DNA of 64,000 bases from positions 11,968,501-12,032,500 of the forward strand of contig JARKIP010000028.1 in assembly GCA_029990175.1 (NCBI GenBank), in the 5' to 3' direction. This stretch comes from Petunia secreta. Taxonomy: Eukaryota; Streptophyta; Magnoliopsida; Solanales; Solanaceae. Below are positions 35,035-47,075 of this stretch, piece by piece. Every line of letters begins with the position of its first letter. Positions within the stretch are counted from its first letter, which is position 1. Below the pieces are notes generated by a model. It saw only the letters and a list, made by a program, of their open reading frames with translations, was not told the DNA's origin and did no database searches. The translations under genes and the position numbers were made by a program.

Positions 35035-38000
35035 TCACAATCAACAAATGATTAATACTCATGTTTCTGACACCCTTTAAAATTAGAAATCGTTATACAC
35101 TTGAGAAATAGTAATGAGTAAATCCTATCTTTGGGTTGATATTACTTTGCAATTTTCTCGTATTTTTGCTCTATTACTTTTATTTGGCAAGAGAAATTAA
35201 CTTTTTGGTAGGGTTGTGAATTTCTCACCAAACTAATTCTAAATTGAGTAATCACAAAAATTCTTGTTTCAGAATTATTAAGTTTTCATGTGATAGAATG
35301 CATCATTGATAGGTCCCAAAATTAAAGGTGTCTTAAATATTGCCATTCACATTTTCAAAGTGTCCAGCATGAGTTTGTCACATTCAAAACCAGCAAATGA
35401 GGTTTATGGGGACCATCACATCATAGCCATGTGAGAATTCAACACTGTAATTAACTCCTTCCCTAGAATGAAAACTACAACCTTTTTTTATTTTATATAT
35501 ATATATAAGTACATTTTCTTATGACGTGAAAAGTCAAAGTACATATTATGGTTGGAGATAGGATAATGACATGATATTTATTGCAACTAAGAAATGCAAT
35601 TTCCTGTCGAAGAAAAGAAAATTTGCAATTTCCTCATATTTTCAAGCTATCCAAATCTGAATTCACGACCTTAGATATTCCCTTTAAACGTCAATTAACC
35701 ATTTGTTTTTCCTACGAAATGTTGAATATTATAACATCAATTGTTGGGTTAAGCCACAGCCAACCCACACAAAAAAAAAGAAGATAAAATAACCCTCACA
35801 TGCTGTGATAACGTTCGCCTTGAGTAAAGATTACAATTTTCCCCCAAAAGGATTTCACATCTGTAAGAGTATTCTTATATTTTTCATATATTAACTTTTG
35901 ATGTGAAATTTTTTATGTACTTTCGAAAAAACTAACTACATGGAGTACTTTATTTATATATACCCAACGAAAATTACTATCTCAGTCTTACGATGGAGAG
36001 GGACGTGCAGTCAGCGGCACAGCTATGTGGAGTAGGAGGGATCTATATTGAATCTTCTTCGTCAATTATTATACTACTCCATTCATTTAAAAGTAGATAT
36101 TACAATCTCCTTACCAATCTGTTTTTAAAATAGTGGCACAATTCTTAATTCAGAAATAGTTTAATTTTAAACTTCGTACTTTAATTTTAATGGGATAATT
36201 TTTAGCTACTTAAATATCTATGACTTATTTTAAATTACAAGTTTTAAAAGTCTATCTTTTCGTTCTTCAACTTCGATCCAAATCAAACTATTGTAAGAAT
36301 ATAAGAACTTGCACATATATAAATATATGTTAACTGCTATCATTAAAAAGTTGGTCCAGATTAACGTGATCTACTAAGGTTTAAATTATGTGGATCTAAT
36401 TAGACACCTCGTAAAGTATAAGACTTATGTGTAGATACTCGAATGTAATTCTAGTTTAACGATGAGCTAAACTAGATTTAAATTATATTCTATTATAAAA
36501 TTGGGTTATGGTCTCCAAATTAGAGGTAAGTTTTATTTTACTGATATCTAGTAAAAGAGAGAACGACTACATCCATATTTAGAAGACCAAAACCATGAGA
36601 TTGAAGAATCACACTCGTTGCTATGGATTCAGATATACTTCTGCATTCAGACACAGTTATTGCTATGGATTCAGGTACGCTTCTGCATCCAGTCTATATT
36701 TCTCAGTGATTTGACATGATAGATTTTGGGGTAGATATATTTATCTATAGTTTAGTTTTAACATCTATGTTATCCTTTGTGAGCAGTGAGAGTACAAAAT
36801 GACGTAAATATGATCCCTATTGTATATGTTTGTTCAATCTCCTTGAAACAAGGGCAAGTTTAATGTAGTGATAAATGAGTTGAAAAATTACTCTAGATTA
36901 TATGTTCAAATTACAAATGTGATATTCCAAGAATGGTTTGAATGTTTTAATGAAATTCCTGACTGTCACCAGCTACAACGAGAGGGAAAAGCAAGAAATT
37001 GACAAATCAGGTAGCATTTCAGGTATCAATATTGTCCTCATTACTGCATGAGGAGCCTCCTTTTACGATAATGAAAATGATCTGGAACTATGCATGTGAT
37101 TTAGGTAAAAGATTCTGGAAATCTAAATGCATTGGCAACATGTTTAGATCTTAGATCCGATTCCAAAACATAATTCTATCTTATCTTTTCTATCTGCCCC
37201 CTTTAGGCTTTAGCCCCTTTGACGTATTTGTTAAAATATTCCTTTTCTTTCACAGGTATAACCCCCATTCTTAATAAGTTGAGACCCATTAAGCTAATCT
37301 TTATGTTTTTTCATTTTTAATCTCGTTTATATATTTCTTTTGGAGTAAACGTTTATTAACGGCAAAGTCCTCTAAGAGGCCCCATTAACAACTTCAACAG
37401 TTAAGCAGAAGTTGATATATGAGCTGGCTACGTTGTGATTCACAACTATTCAGCAACCTGTGAAACATCTATCTATTAAAAAAAAAAAGTTCATCTTTCT
37501 TTTGATAGTCATAGGAACTGGAAAGCAAGTATCAAATTAAGTTTTCTTTGGCAAACAAGAAGATATCTGGCGTAGTTATAGGTGCTATTAACGAATAGTA
37601 ATATTGTATGAGCTCCTTTTTCATCTAAAGACCCCACACATTACAAATAGATGTATAATTCTTGAATGTGATTTCAAAATTAAGTATTCACCCTATTCAT
37701 TCGTCAAAACAATAAGTGACATGTCTTTTACATAAAATTTATCCATTAACCTTGATTAATATATATAGATGCATATATATATACAACACAAAGATTCACA
37801 TTCTTTACCTCAATTTATCATCTAACCATGGTGGATTAACATGTTTGGTGTTGCACTGGGTCCGAGTAATTTCTTTAAGATGTGACGATGGGAGAGCAAA
37901 TTATTAATGTCCATTTTACCAGGATTGTCCGACCATGATCATGCTATCAAGTAAATAAGAGAGAAGGGTTTAATTGGTTGCGTTATGAATGATTGTATTC

Positions 38001-38785
38001 CAAAGCATAAATTGCGTCAAGCAAACGTCACATATCGCAGGATGCACGCCACAGATCTCGCAATAATATTTGGTAAGGTAACTGGAACGGTGACATCATT
38101 ATGTAAAAGACATACTCTGCCACTTCATGAAAGGACCAGAAATAAACAAGGAAAACGAGATTTACGTGAATGAGATGTAGGCAAATGTGCTAAGAAGTTT
38201 AAGGATAAAGAGTGTTGTCATTTCCTACAACATACCAAGCGGTTTTTGAATTTTACGTAACAGATAATGACTCAGACTTAATGGCAGAACATGAGGAACA
38301 GTCCAAAAATGCAAACGTGTTCATCTTGAAGAACAACCATTTCAACAAAGTTGGCCAGTATCTCTAATTAACACTGAGGTAAGTTAACATGTACAATACC
38401 AGCTGTAAAATTGCTACACAACCTTATGCTTTGTTCACGCAAGCACTTGACTTAGATTTCAGCCAGAAATATAATAACGGAGCAAGAAAGAGCCTTCACC
38501 ACCTTGAGCCATATGCTCACACTTCTCCAAGATTGCATCTTTTGCCTCTTGAAGATGAGCACTTAGATGCATGCACACAACTCTATGGGACGACCACATT
38601 AGTAGCTAACCTTGTCACTACTTAAACCTGTCATCGGAGTTTACTTCATTAAAACTGAACCATGTACAAGATAGCTGCTCAAAACTTTTTGGGCACTAGT
38701 TTATGACAGACTTGTTTGGTGAATGAGCAATAGAGGCTTGAGGTTTGTACTGCAGGCCTCCTCTTTGGATTAAAATGTAGAACCT
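35035..38785. other. Intergenic and 3' UTR of RECQL1
   Basis: AT-rich interval of 3.7 kb. No credible gene. A tract at about 36066-36280 resembles the left half of a decayed Stowaway-like element (ACTACTCCATTCATTT). The stretch 38390-38785 is the likely 3' UTR of RECQL1 on the minus strand. Confidence 0.5.
36619..36700. repeat. Two-copy tandem repeat of about 42 bp
   Basis: TTGCTATGGATTCAG followed by a similar tail ending CTTCTGCATYCAG occurs twice in tandem with a few mismatches. Confidence 0.8.
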
Positions 38786-41700
38786 TCACAATGAAGACTT
38801 GAGACAGTTGTCACATGGATTAGAACCATTCTTGCAGGATCTTTGGTCAAAGGACTCTCCAAAGTGTTCAAGTAACGCTTTTCTACGGCATTCAGTCTGC
38901 AGGTTTAAGGATAACATGATGATTAAGTACATGACAAAGAGATGATTCAAGATATTGTTCTGTAATAAAAAAGTTAGTATGATTAAGATGAAGCAAGACA
39001 TGGCAGATTTAGAGAAGATCAATTAACTTACCTTAAGTTCACAATATTTCTGCATTTTTCGACCTTGCTCCATGGCCCTCTTCAAGCTTTCACTTTTATA
39101 TCCATGCCCACTTCTTAGCATACATACAACTCGACTAAAATCCTTCTTCTGGTACAATATCATGCATGTAGCGGGAAGTCCGTCTCTTCCTGCCCTTCCA
39201 GCTTCCTGATAATAACTTTCAATAGATTTGGACATAGTATTATGAACAACGAACCGCTGAAAATGTAGAACATAAAATCAGTCCACTACTTCTTCCACGA
39301 AATGTCAAACAACGCATAAACAATAGAACTTCTAACATGAAAGGAACTTTCACCCATTATCTATTCTAGAACCTTTAGAAGATCTAGAGCTAAAATGGCT
39401 AACCATATCTGACAAAGGCGTTAATATTTGGTTTTATGACCTCCCATTGCACCTCTATGGTTTCTGTGATAAGTTAATCGGACTCGGGTGCGAGTGTCCG
39501 ATACAGGTGAGGATCTAGAGGTCGGATCCTTCATGATCTATATTTTAAAATTCGGGGATACGGACCCAGTTATGGATACAGGCGTGGAATTCGGCTAAAA
39601 AAAGAATCAATAATCTAAAAGCAGAGTTATACAACCTAAATTATGAGATATTATGTGGGAAATTTGAGGAAAAAATATTGATCAAGACATAAAAATTTCT
39701 ATATACAATAATACAAGGTATTCTTATTTCCTTCAATTTTTCCTCACTTTTATTTTGATTAAAGAAATTATTGAATCTGTCCAGAATTTCTCCGTTGATT
39801 TTGGTCAAAATACCCAAAATCAGTTGACCAAATCGGGTATGGATCCCACACCCACACGGGGTACGGATCTGACAAGGGTGTGGCAGCAAAAGTGAAGAGT
39901 CCGAGTAACATACTCTCACTAGATTTTAGGCTTTTTATCTTTCTGAGATCTATTATCAGTGATATTACATTAAGAGTCATATTTGCAACACAATCAGTCA
40001 CCAGAGAGCTCATATTTGGGAAGAAGCAAAGAAGCAGCATAGCCTACAAGAACTCACAACATCGGGTTTGTCGATTCCCATTCCAAAAGCAATAGTCGCA
40101 CAGACGACATCAACCTCCCCAGAGCGCCACCTCTTCTGAACTGCAACCCTCTGACGAGATGCCAAACCAGCATGATAGTATGCTGTTTTAATTTTGCACT
40201 TCTCATTCAAAAACTTTGAGACATCCACACACTCACTTTTGGAAAGGCAGTAGACAATTCCAGATAGATTCTTGAACCGATCCGATAATAGACTCCCAAG
40301 CTGCTTGAGTGGCTCTTTGCTCTTTCCAATTACTTCATAATTTAAATTGGATCTATCAAAGCTGGTCTCAAGGACAAGCGCATGAGGAATTCTTAAGGCT
40401 CTCAAGATATCCTGCAGAGTGCAGAACCTGTGAAAACCAAGAAACTAAATAGACCTCACAAAAGAACAAACTGAAGTAACTAGCTTACTTCACGGACTGC
40501 TTGGGTTGCTGTAGCAGTTAATGCCATCACTGGAACATCTGGAAAATTTTGCTTAAGACATCCTAATACTCTATAATCTGGTCGAAAATCATGTCCCCAT
40601 TGGCTGAGAAACAGTTAAAAGAACAGATCAAATACACCTTAAATTAGCTAACCATTAAGGAAAATGTCTATTATCGCTCTATTCTCTTTCAAATCATTTG
40701 AACTATGACCATAAAATCCCAGATCATTTTCTTCATTATTTTTAGGAAACATATAAGGACCCAAACTATGTGCGTCAAAAGAAGGTAAGTGTTGATACTT
40801 GATATCAGCCACGATTAACAAAAAAGTTTCTTGATGGATTTCCTAGTCCCTTTTCGTCATCTGAATCATCAGTTTGTGCTAGCATTGTTTTGGCTTCTTT
40901 TCTCCAGATTCTTTGATCTTTTGAATAGTTAAGATGATTTTTGAATATGGTCATACCTCACACAATGAGCTTCATCAATAACAAAACCAGCCAATTGTCC
41001 CTGAAATTAGTGCAGTAAAACATACTATTACTAACACCATATAGCAACTTAAATAACATAAAGTAACCAGACAAGGTATTGTATGCTTACAAGAAGCTCA
41101 TGTATGCTTACAAGAAGCTCACCTTTCTATGCATATATTTCATAGTTTCTTGAAATGATAAATTTCCAGCTATCCTCTCAGGAGTTACATATAGGAGCTT
41201 GCATGATGGTCTATCTTTCCTAGAAGTAAGAAAAGAAGATGCAAATCCAAAAGATGAAGTTAGGAGCAAACTATAGCAACTTTTGGACATGAATTGTTAA
41301 AACTCTCTATGAAAGTAAATACTTTCTAAAGAAGCCAAGAACTCAGATCAGATAACATTCTGTTTCAGTTGACAAACCTATTTGAATACTCGTAAAGACT
41401 TGTAAAGGACAGAAACTAGCCATGACTAGGTATTTGCTCCAAAATTATGTCACCAGAGTCATTCATAACTGAAAACAAGTGTATTTTAAGGCATTAAGGA
41501 TCTAGTTGATAGTCAAGGAAAACATGTGGGTAAGATCAAGACGAAAGACCAGATAAGGTAAAAATGCCGGTTTCCTCATTTCTTCTATATTTTCAAGATC
41601 CCTCTTCCTAACTTCTCATACTTGCAGACAATGATGAGAAGCAAGCCAACTCTTTTTGTCAGCACCACAGGAAACAAAATGCGGCATATTGAAAATGCAG

Positions 41701-43875
41701 TCAGTTTTCTTGCCAAGACAGCAGCGCTATGGGCTTGCACGACTATGCATATTATGGACCATGAGTCATGCGAAGACCATAGAACATGTTTCCTTTTGCG
41801 GAAGGCTCTAGAAGTATAGTCATTCTTAAAATATGTTCCTCAAAGGCAATCAGTAAATATCTATAATTTAAGAGGAGCAAATGGGTTATGCCGAATCACA
41901 AGTTAAATCTTGCCTTAATTCTTGTAGTACGGCTGCAGCTTGTGAAGGAGCTTGTTGGGAATTTAGAAAGGTTGCTGGTATTCCAAACTTGAGATTAAGT
42001 GTGATTATCTGATCTTGAATGAGGGAAAGTAGGGGGGATACTACAATCATAACACCAGGTTGAACAATTGCTGGAAGCTGCATTGCAAGAAGAAAACAGA
42101 ATTAGTATAACCATTAGTGAGAGTCATGACGAATTAATAGGCTTTGATGGGCATCACTCTAAACAATAGTTGGGGAAATGACCACCTGTATAGTCAAAAA
42201 AGACCTACCTGGTAGCAAAGACTTTTACCACCTCCAGTTGGCATAAGAACAAAGGAATCACGCTTTTGAATACATGCTTGACAAGCTTGATGTTGTAGAG
42301 GCCGAAAGGACTTGTTCCCAAATACTACCACATTTGCCAATTCAATATCATCCAAACTTTGCAACTCTTCATAACTAAGGGTTCTATCCCCGTTATTTGT
42401 CGCCCAGGGGTGCTCCATTTCAGTGGAGAATGATGAAAATGAACCTTCAGTAACCACACTCGAGTAATCCTTCCAAGAAAAGCAAAGCAGAGGGTAGGAG
42501 GAGGGGTTTAGTCAGTACATGGTAAATTGAAACGTGCAAGGTTCAACTAGAACAAGGTAACAGTTGATCATTCAATTAACAGTAGATTATGCAGCCTTCA
42601 TTCGGATCTCAGCTATATTAAAGAAATTACTTGATGACTCAATTGTTCTAATGCAATGTTGTAGCATGTACTAATCATGCACTTCATTCAGAAAAGAAAA
42701 AAGAAGAGGGGAACAATTGAGGCTTCGTTGAACTAAAGACACCGTGTTGCAGCCAAGCCAGAAAGAAAATGACATCACTAGAAGTATTGATACTTTAAGA
42801 AATGAAACAAGTACTACCATCGCCGCTGACGTACGACGCCCTGATTCTGGAGTCATCCCTTGGTGTCTTCTATCAAGATGAATGTTAGAGGTAGATGGGA
42901 CAGCTTCTTTGCTCGCAAATCGAGTACCCATCTCTTCACTATCACTTGAAGAATCCAACACCACAGCTTTTGAATGTTTTTTCTGTTGAGGTGAATCTTC
43001 AATAACATGGACATAGGTGGAAGAATCCTCCTCACATTCAGCTTCAAATTTCTCATGCACATTATCCTTACCAAACATTTCAGCTAGAGATCCACAAGCC
43101 TCTGTTTCAATGGCTTGCAAATCATCCCAATCTTCACTATCTTGCATAGATTCTGCCAGCGCCGCAAGAAAATCATCTCCACAGTGCTCCACAGTGATGA
43201 AATCTCGCCCATCATCACCTTAATTAGTAGCAAATAGATGAGAACCACAATAAGTCCACCAACTAGTCCTACACTTAAACCATTTAACCAATTTTTAAAA
43301 ACATATCAATTAACTAATCATCAATCTCGAACTAGTTGGAGTCGACTATATAAACCTTATGGATTATCAAAATTTGACACTAATAATCAATTTACTACAA
43401 ACGACTTATGGACTTTTCCCTCTTAATGTTAAGCTAAACCGGCTCAAATATACTTTAACAACGTGTGATATTGTCCGATTTGGTAAGACCCGCATGGTTA
43501 AGTGTATCAGTAAACCTTATATATAGCTTTCCTATCTTTTCAGCTACCAATGTGAGACTTTTGTTCGCATACCTAACACTTAACTTTTTAGAATAATGCT
43601 AATTAATGAAGCATTAATTGTAATAATTCTAGGGTTTGGTTTCGGGATAAGTAACGGGTAAATTTGGGGGGTGGGGGGTTACCGTAGAGTTGAATGAGGC
43701 GATTCAAGCAAGTATTAGCGGAGTCTTCATCAAAGCCAAATTCGAGAGCTAAGCTTATTAACCTAACTTTCTCTATCGCTAGATCATCTTCTTCCTCCAT
43801 TTCGCCGGTGTCTGCAATCTCCGCCTTTCGTGTCCGTCGTGGCGGTGGCCGTCGTTGGTTTTCCCGCGCTTTCAT
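38786..43875 (-). CDS. RECQL1: ATP-dependent DNA helicase Q-like 1 (RecQ family), ten exons
   Basis: Coding exons on the minus strand: 43683-43875, 42818-43218, 42209-42469, 41909-42077, 41123-41214, 40957-41000, 40489-40603, 40058-40411, 39032-39256, 38786-38896; phases fit and give about 654 residues. The N-terminus (EKVRLISLALEFGFDEDSAN and DDGRDFITVEHCGDDFLAAL) matches what I remember of Arabidopsis RECQL1, followed by an acidic linker. Helicase motifs are intact: Walker A GGGKS (277-281), DEAH (381-384), ALTATAT (about 411), QEAGRAGRDG in exon 9, and the RecQ zinc-binding end with CDNC. It unwinds DNA 3' to 5' in recombination and repair (family knowledge). The in-frame second Met at 43800 is an alternative start closer to the Arabidopsis N-terminus. 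Junction 4/5 lacks a GT donor at the conserved position (see findings); otherwise all introns are GT-AG. Confidence 0.92.
39477..39906. mobile_element. Possible DNA element in intron 8 of RECQL1
   Basis: The segment starts with GGACTCGGGTGCGAGTGTCC and ends with GTGGCAGCAAAAGTGAAGAGTCCGAGT. Both ends carry GACTCGG/CCGAGT in inverted orientation and GC-richer subterminal sequence than the surrounding intron. Similar sequences are, in my memory, repetitive in Solanaceae. No target duplication was resolved. Confidence 0.35.
41080..41121. repeat. 21-bp perfect tandem duplication at the exon 5 donor of RECQL1
   Basis: TGTATGCTTACAAGAAGCTCA (first 20: TGTATGCTTACAAGAAGCTC) occurs at 41080-41100 and 41101-41121, starting right at the splice donor of exon 5 on the minus strand (AAAG|GTGAGC). 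Confidence 0.95.
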
Positions 43876-43992
43876 TTGCTTTTTTCAGCATTAATTTTAA
43901 AACCTTTTTTATTGCGGCAAAAAAAGTTCACGGGCTTTTATTGTCAGTGCTGTTACAATACGACAGCGTTTCTTTTGGTAACTGCCGGGCCT
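43876..43992 (-). promoter_or_regulatory. 5' flank of RECQL1
   Basis: Short unique-looking sequence between the start codon and the first repeat arm at 43993; it should hold the leader and core promoter. No TATA box stands out. Confidence 0.4.
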
Positions 43993-44490
43993 CAATCATT
44001 TCTGGTTTGTGTTGGGCTTGGACTCATTGGATCGTAGTTAGGGGGGAAGTGCAGAAGTAGCCACTTTTTGGCTCGCCTTTACCATCGAGTCACTTTTTAA
44101 AATCTATTTAGCTTTTAGTCGCTTTTTGAACTTCATACCTCAATGGTGAACTTTAAACCTTCAGGTATGAAGTTAAACTTCAGACCTTTTTTGTCTTAAC
44201 TTTAGATCTTCTATGTCTAAGCTTTCAGACTTTGTGGGTTGAATTTCAAACCTTTAGGTAAGGTCCGGTATGAAGTTCAGTGCCCCAAGAACTGGAGTTC
44301 GAAACAGTAGCTAAAAACAAATAGCACGGAGAAAAGTGGCTCCCTGGCGAAACTTTTACTTGGTTAGGTCACTTAAATAGTAGGAAATTCCAGGTAGCCA
44401 CTATTAGCATAGAAGCTGAAAAATAGCGAGAGTTTAAAAATGCAAATTGCTGCTCAATGAGTCCAACCCTAACACAAACTAGAAACAATT
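43993..44490. repeat. Imperfect inverted repeat, arms about 38 bp
   Basis: Left arm 43993-44030 (CAATCATTTCTGGTTTGTGT, then GGACTCATTG) matches the reverse complement of right arm 44453-44490 with about five mismatches. The 420 bp between contain GAACTTCA/TGAAGTT-type repeats. This looks like a foldback or Mutator-like unit next to the RECQL1 promoter; superfamily not resolved. Confidence 0.6.
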
Positions 44491-44499
44491 AGAGTCAAG

Positions 44500-45800
44500 G
44501 TTAAATTACCCTCTATGTCAATTTAGGGACTTTTTTAAAAAAAACATAGCAACATTTTACACATTTACCAAACATAGCAATACTTTTTCAAATGCTACCA
44601 AACATAGCTTATCAAACAAAACCCTAACCCTAACATTTCCCTCACTCCTCTCTCTCTTCTATCCCCCCCCCCCCCCCCTCCGTCGTCGCCCAGGCCTCCC
44701 CGTCACCGGCGACGGCCCCTACCCCCATCCCCGTCGTCTTTCTCTCTTCCCCACCCCGATCCCGTCGTCCTCTTCCCTTCCCCACCCCGATACCCGTCGT
44801 ATGCTGCTGTTGGGTATTAAAATGAAGGGTGCCTGGCGGCGCCAAATCTGCTAGTGCAAAGAAGATCCGGTGTTCTCCAGTGAAGATCCACGGGCGGCGC
44901 TGCTCTAGTACTTTTCTTTTTATTCTTTTTTCTTTTCTTTTTTTTTTTTTTTTTTGCATTTTTCCGTGGGATACAGCGGGGTTACGGGGTTACAGTCATT
45001 GCTCTAGTACTATTTTCCGGCGCTGGTGGTTGTTTGAAAATTGAAACAGATCTGGTTGTTATTCTTCTGTTTTTTTTTTCCGGTGGTGCGGCGGCGCTGG
45101 AGTATGTTTGGTGTTTGTGGATTTGGTGGCTGGTCCGGTGGAGATCCGATGGAGCAACTTATTCGTTTATTTTTTTTTTGTTTTTGAATTTTCCGGTGGG
45201 ATAATGCGGAACACGGTGGTTTGTGGGGTATGATTGGTGTTTGTGGACTGTATGAAATGTATGTCGTGCGTATTTTCATTGTATGTACTGTATATACAGT
45301 GAATATACACCGCACATACAATGTATATACACTTGTTATACAACACATAGACATGTATGTTTGTTTGTTGGTTTCTCCGGCGGTACACGGTGGTTGTTGG
45401 TGGTGGTGGAGGCGACTGTTTTTCATGTGTATATCCAATGTATGTCACCGGACATACGCTAGATATACACCTCACATGCAATATGTATATGTTATTCTTG
45501 TGTTTATGCATTTGTATATGTTGTGTATGGCTTATGTATGTAGATTCACACGCTTTACATACACTGTGCATACAAAAAATATACATGTGACATACACTGA
45601 AAATGCACAACACATACAGCAGCAGTGCTTGGGGGTGGTGGCTGGGTTGGTAGGAGGAAGATCTAGGGGTTTTAGCACCAGTTTGTGCATTTTGCTATGT
45701 TTTGAAAAAATAAAATGTTGCTATGTTTTGAAAATGGGAAAATGCTAACATTTTAGTGTAAGAAATAGTGTTAGTTTGTATAGTTTTGTGAATTGCCCTA
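44500..45800. mobile_element. Possible non-autonomous Mutator-like element
   Basis: Long degenerate inverted ends: ACATAGCAACATTTTACAC at left, and the reverse complement of the right side reads ACATAGCAACATTTTATTT; the outer right end is ATTGCCCTA. Such AT-rich long ends with GGCAATT starts fit Mutator-like elements. The interior is GC-richer, holds a run of 18 C near 44665, poly-T tracts and many TATACA-type repeats. The open frames of up to 175 codons here are low-complexity and not credible genes. Confidence 0.4.
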
Positions 45801-45859
45801 CAGTCAATTGTATCTGTCATGTTAAATATAGGGAAAATAATACTATGTATACATTTAAC

Positions 45860-46260
45860 CCCCTCTATATATTTTTTTAGGGGACACTTATAAAAATACT
45901 TACAAAACATAAAATAATTACAGTCACTACCCACTACTTTCAAATATTACCCGTTCTACCCACTAAACTATTTACTCATTCTACCCATCCAGACTTGTAT
46001 ACCATAGTTTATGCAGTATACCATAAAGGTATACACATATAAGGTATAACAAAGGTATACAGTAATAAATGGCCCTCCAGAATTTTATACTATAACTTAT
46101 GCAGTATATCGTAAAGGTATACACCTATAAGGCATAACAAAGGTATACAATAATAAATGGGTAGGTTGGGTAAATACTTTTAGTTTTATGGGTAGTATAG
46201 TTTTTAATGGGTATGACTTGTAAATACTTTAAATTTCATGGGTATACAGTGTAAAAATCC
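45860..46260. mobile_element. Possible Mutator-like element with internal 78-bp tandem repeat
   Basis: Ends resemble each other in inverted orientation (ACTACCCACT/TACCCAT at left; ATGGGTA/TATACAGTGTAAAAATCCCCC at right). Inside, about 46002-46079 and 46083-46158 are two tandem copies containing TTATGCAGTATA, GTAAAGGTATACAC and GGTATACA.TAATAAATGG. No coding frame. Confidence 0.4.
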
Positions 46261-46264
46261 CCCT

Positions 46265-47075
46265 TTTTTAGCCTTCTTTTTTCAAAATAACCCTAAATAA
46301 ACCCTTAACTCACATCCCTTACTTTTTTGTAGCTACACCCCTTAGGGTTTTCTTTTCCATTCTCTTCCTCCTCTGTCTAGGGTTTCGATGCCGCCACCCC
46401 GTCCTCCTCCCCCCCTCTGGCCCTCTGACTCCTCCCATCCCAGATTGCAACTATCCGGCGCCGATGACTCTCCCTTCCACCGAATTTTCCACCGCCGACG
46501 TGCTCCGCTGTACTGCATTCAAACTGGTGGTTTCCTCCTGCGATGCATCAGATCTGCCAGCTCATTGTGGCAGTTCTGCTCCTTCGTCTTCGCCAACGAC
46601 GACGGTGGATATTTTGGTATGTTCCGTCGCTGGCAACGGCAACGGAGCTGCTTCGCTGCTATGAGTTTTGTGGATCTGCCCGTTGCTCCGCTAGTCTATT
46701 TCTTCTCCGGCACCGGAGACGACGAAGCCACTGCTCCTGGCCTTTTTCCTTTTTTTTTTTAAAAAAAAAACAAATTGATGAATGCATACACAATTTGTTT
46801 ATACTAAAATGTGTATACCCAATAAAAAAAAGTGCATACACAAAATATAACTAAAAAAAAGTGTGTGTATACATTGCGTATACCCGATAAATCTGACTGT
46901 ATACACCATATTTTTTTGTGTAGACACTGTATTTACGTGAAAAAATTATTTGTATACACTCTGTCATTGTTTGTAACACTATATTCATTTTTGTGTATAC
47001 TGGCTATAAAAAATAAGGGCTCGTCAAAAATAAGAATAGGGAGTTGACTAGCTGTTTTGGTAATTATCCCTTAAA
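46265..47075. other. Repeat-like block with GC-rich core and TATAC-rich tail
   Basis: A pyrimidine-rich left part leads into a GC-rich core (open frame 46388-46762, low complexity, Pro/Ser/Arg-rich, no domain), then GTATACA-rich sequence and a right end TAATTATCCC. It has the same build as 44500-45800, so it is probably a related non-autonomous element, but the ends are not defined. Confidence 0.35.

Noticed and set aside
36066..36280. Second Stowaway-like MITE
   Set aside because: Only the left end resembles a Stowaway terminus; no matching right end or TA duplication could be found.
38389..38625. 78-codon plus-strand frame
   Set aside because: Antisense to the probable 3' UTR of RECQL1 with no recognisable domain.
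41622..41819. 65-codon plus-strand frame
   Set aside because: Intronic and antisense in RECQL1, no domain, no conserved pattern.
44642..44959. 105-codon minus-strand frame with Gly/Glu/Arg-rich composition
   Set aside because: Shadow of a CT-rich tract and an 18-base C run; not a gene.
45221..45748. 175-codon plus-strand frame rich in Tyr/Val/Cys
   Set aside because: It arises from TATACA/GTATAC repeats and has no domain; frames on the other strand are equally open.
46388..46762. 124-codon GC-rich frame starting MPPPRPPPP
   Set aside because: Low-complexity Pro/Ser/Arg composition in a repeat block, three overlapping frames equally open, no recognised domain. Kept only as part of the repeat description.
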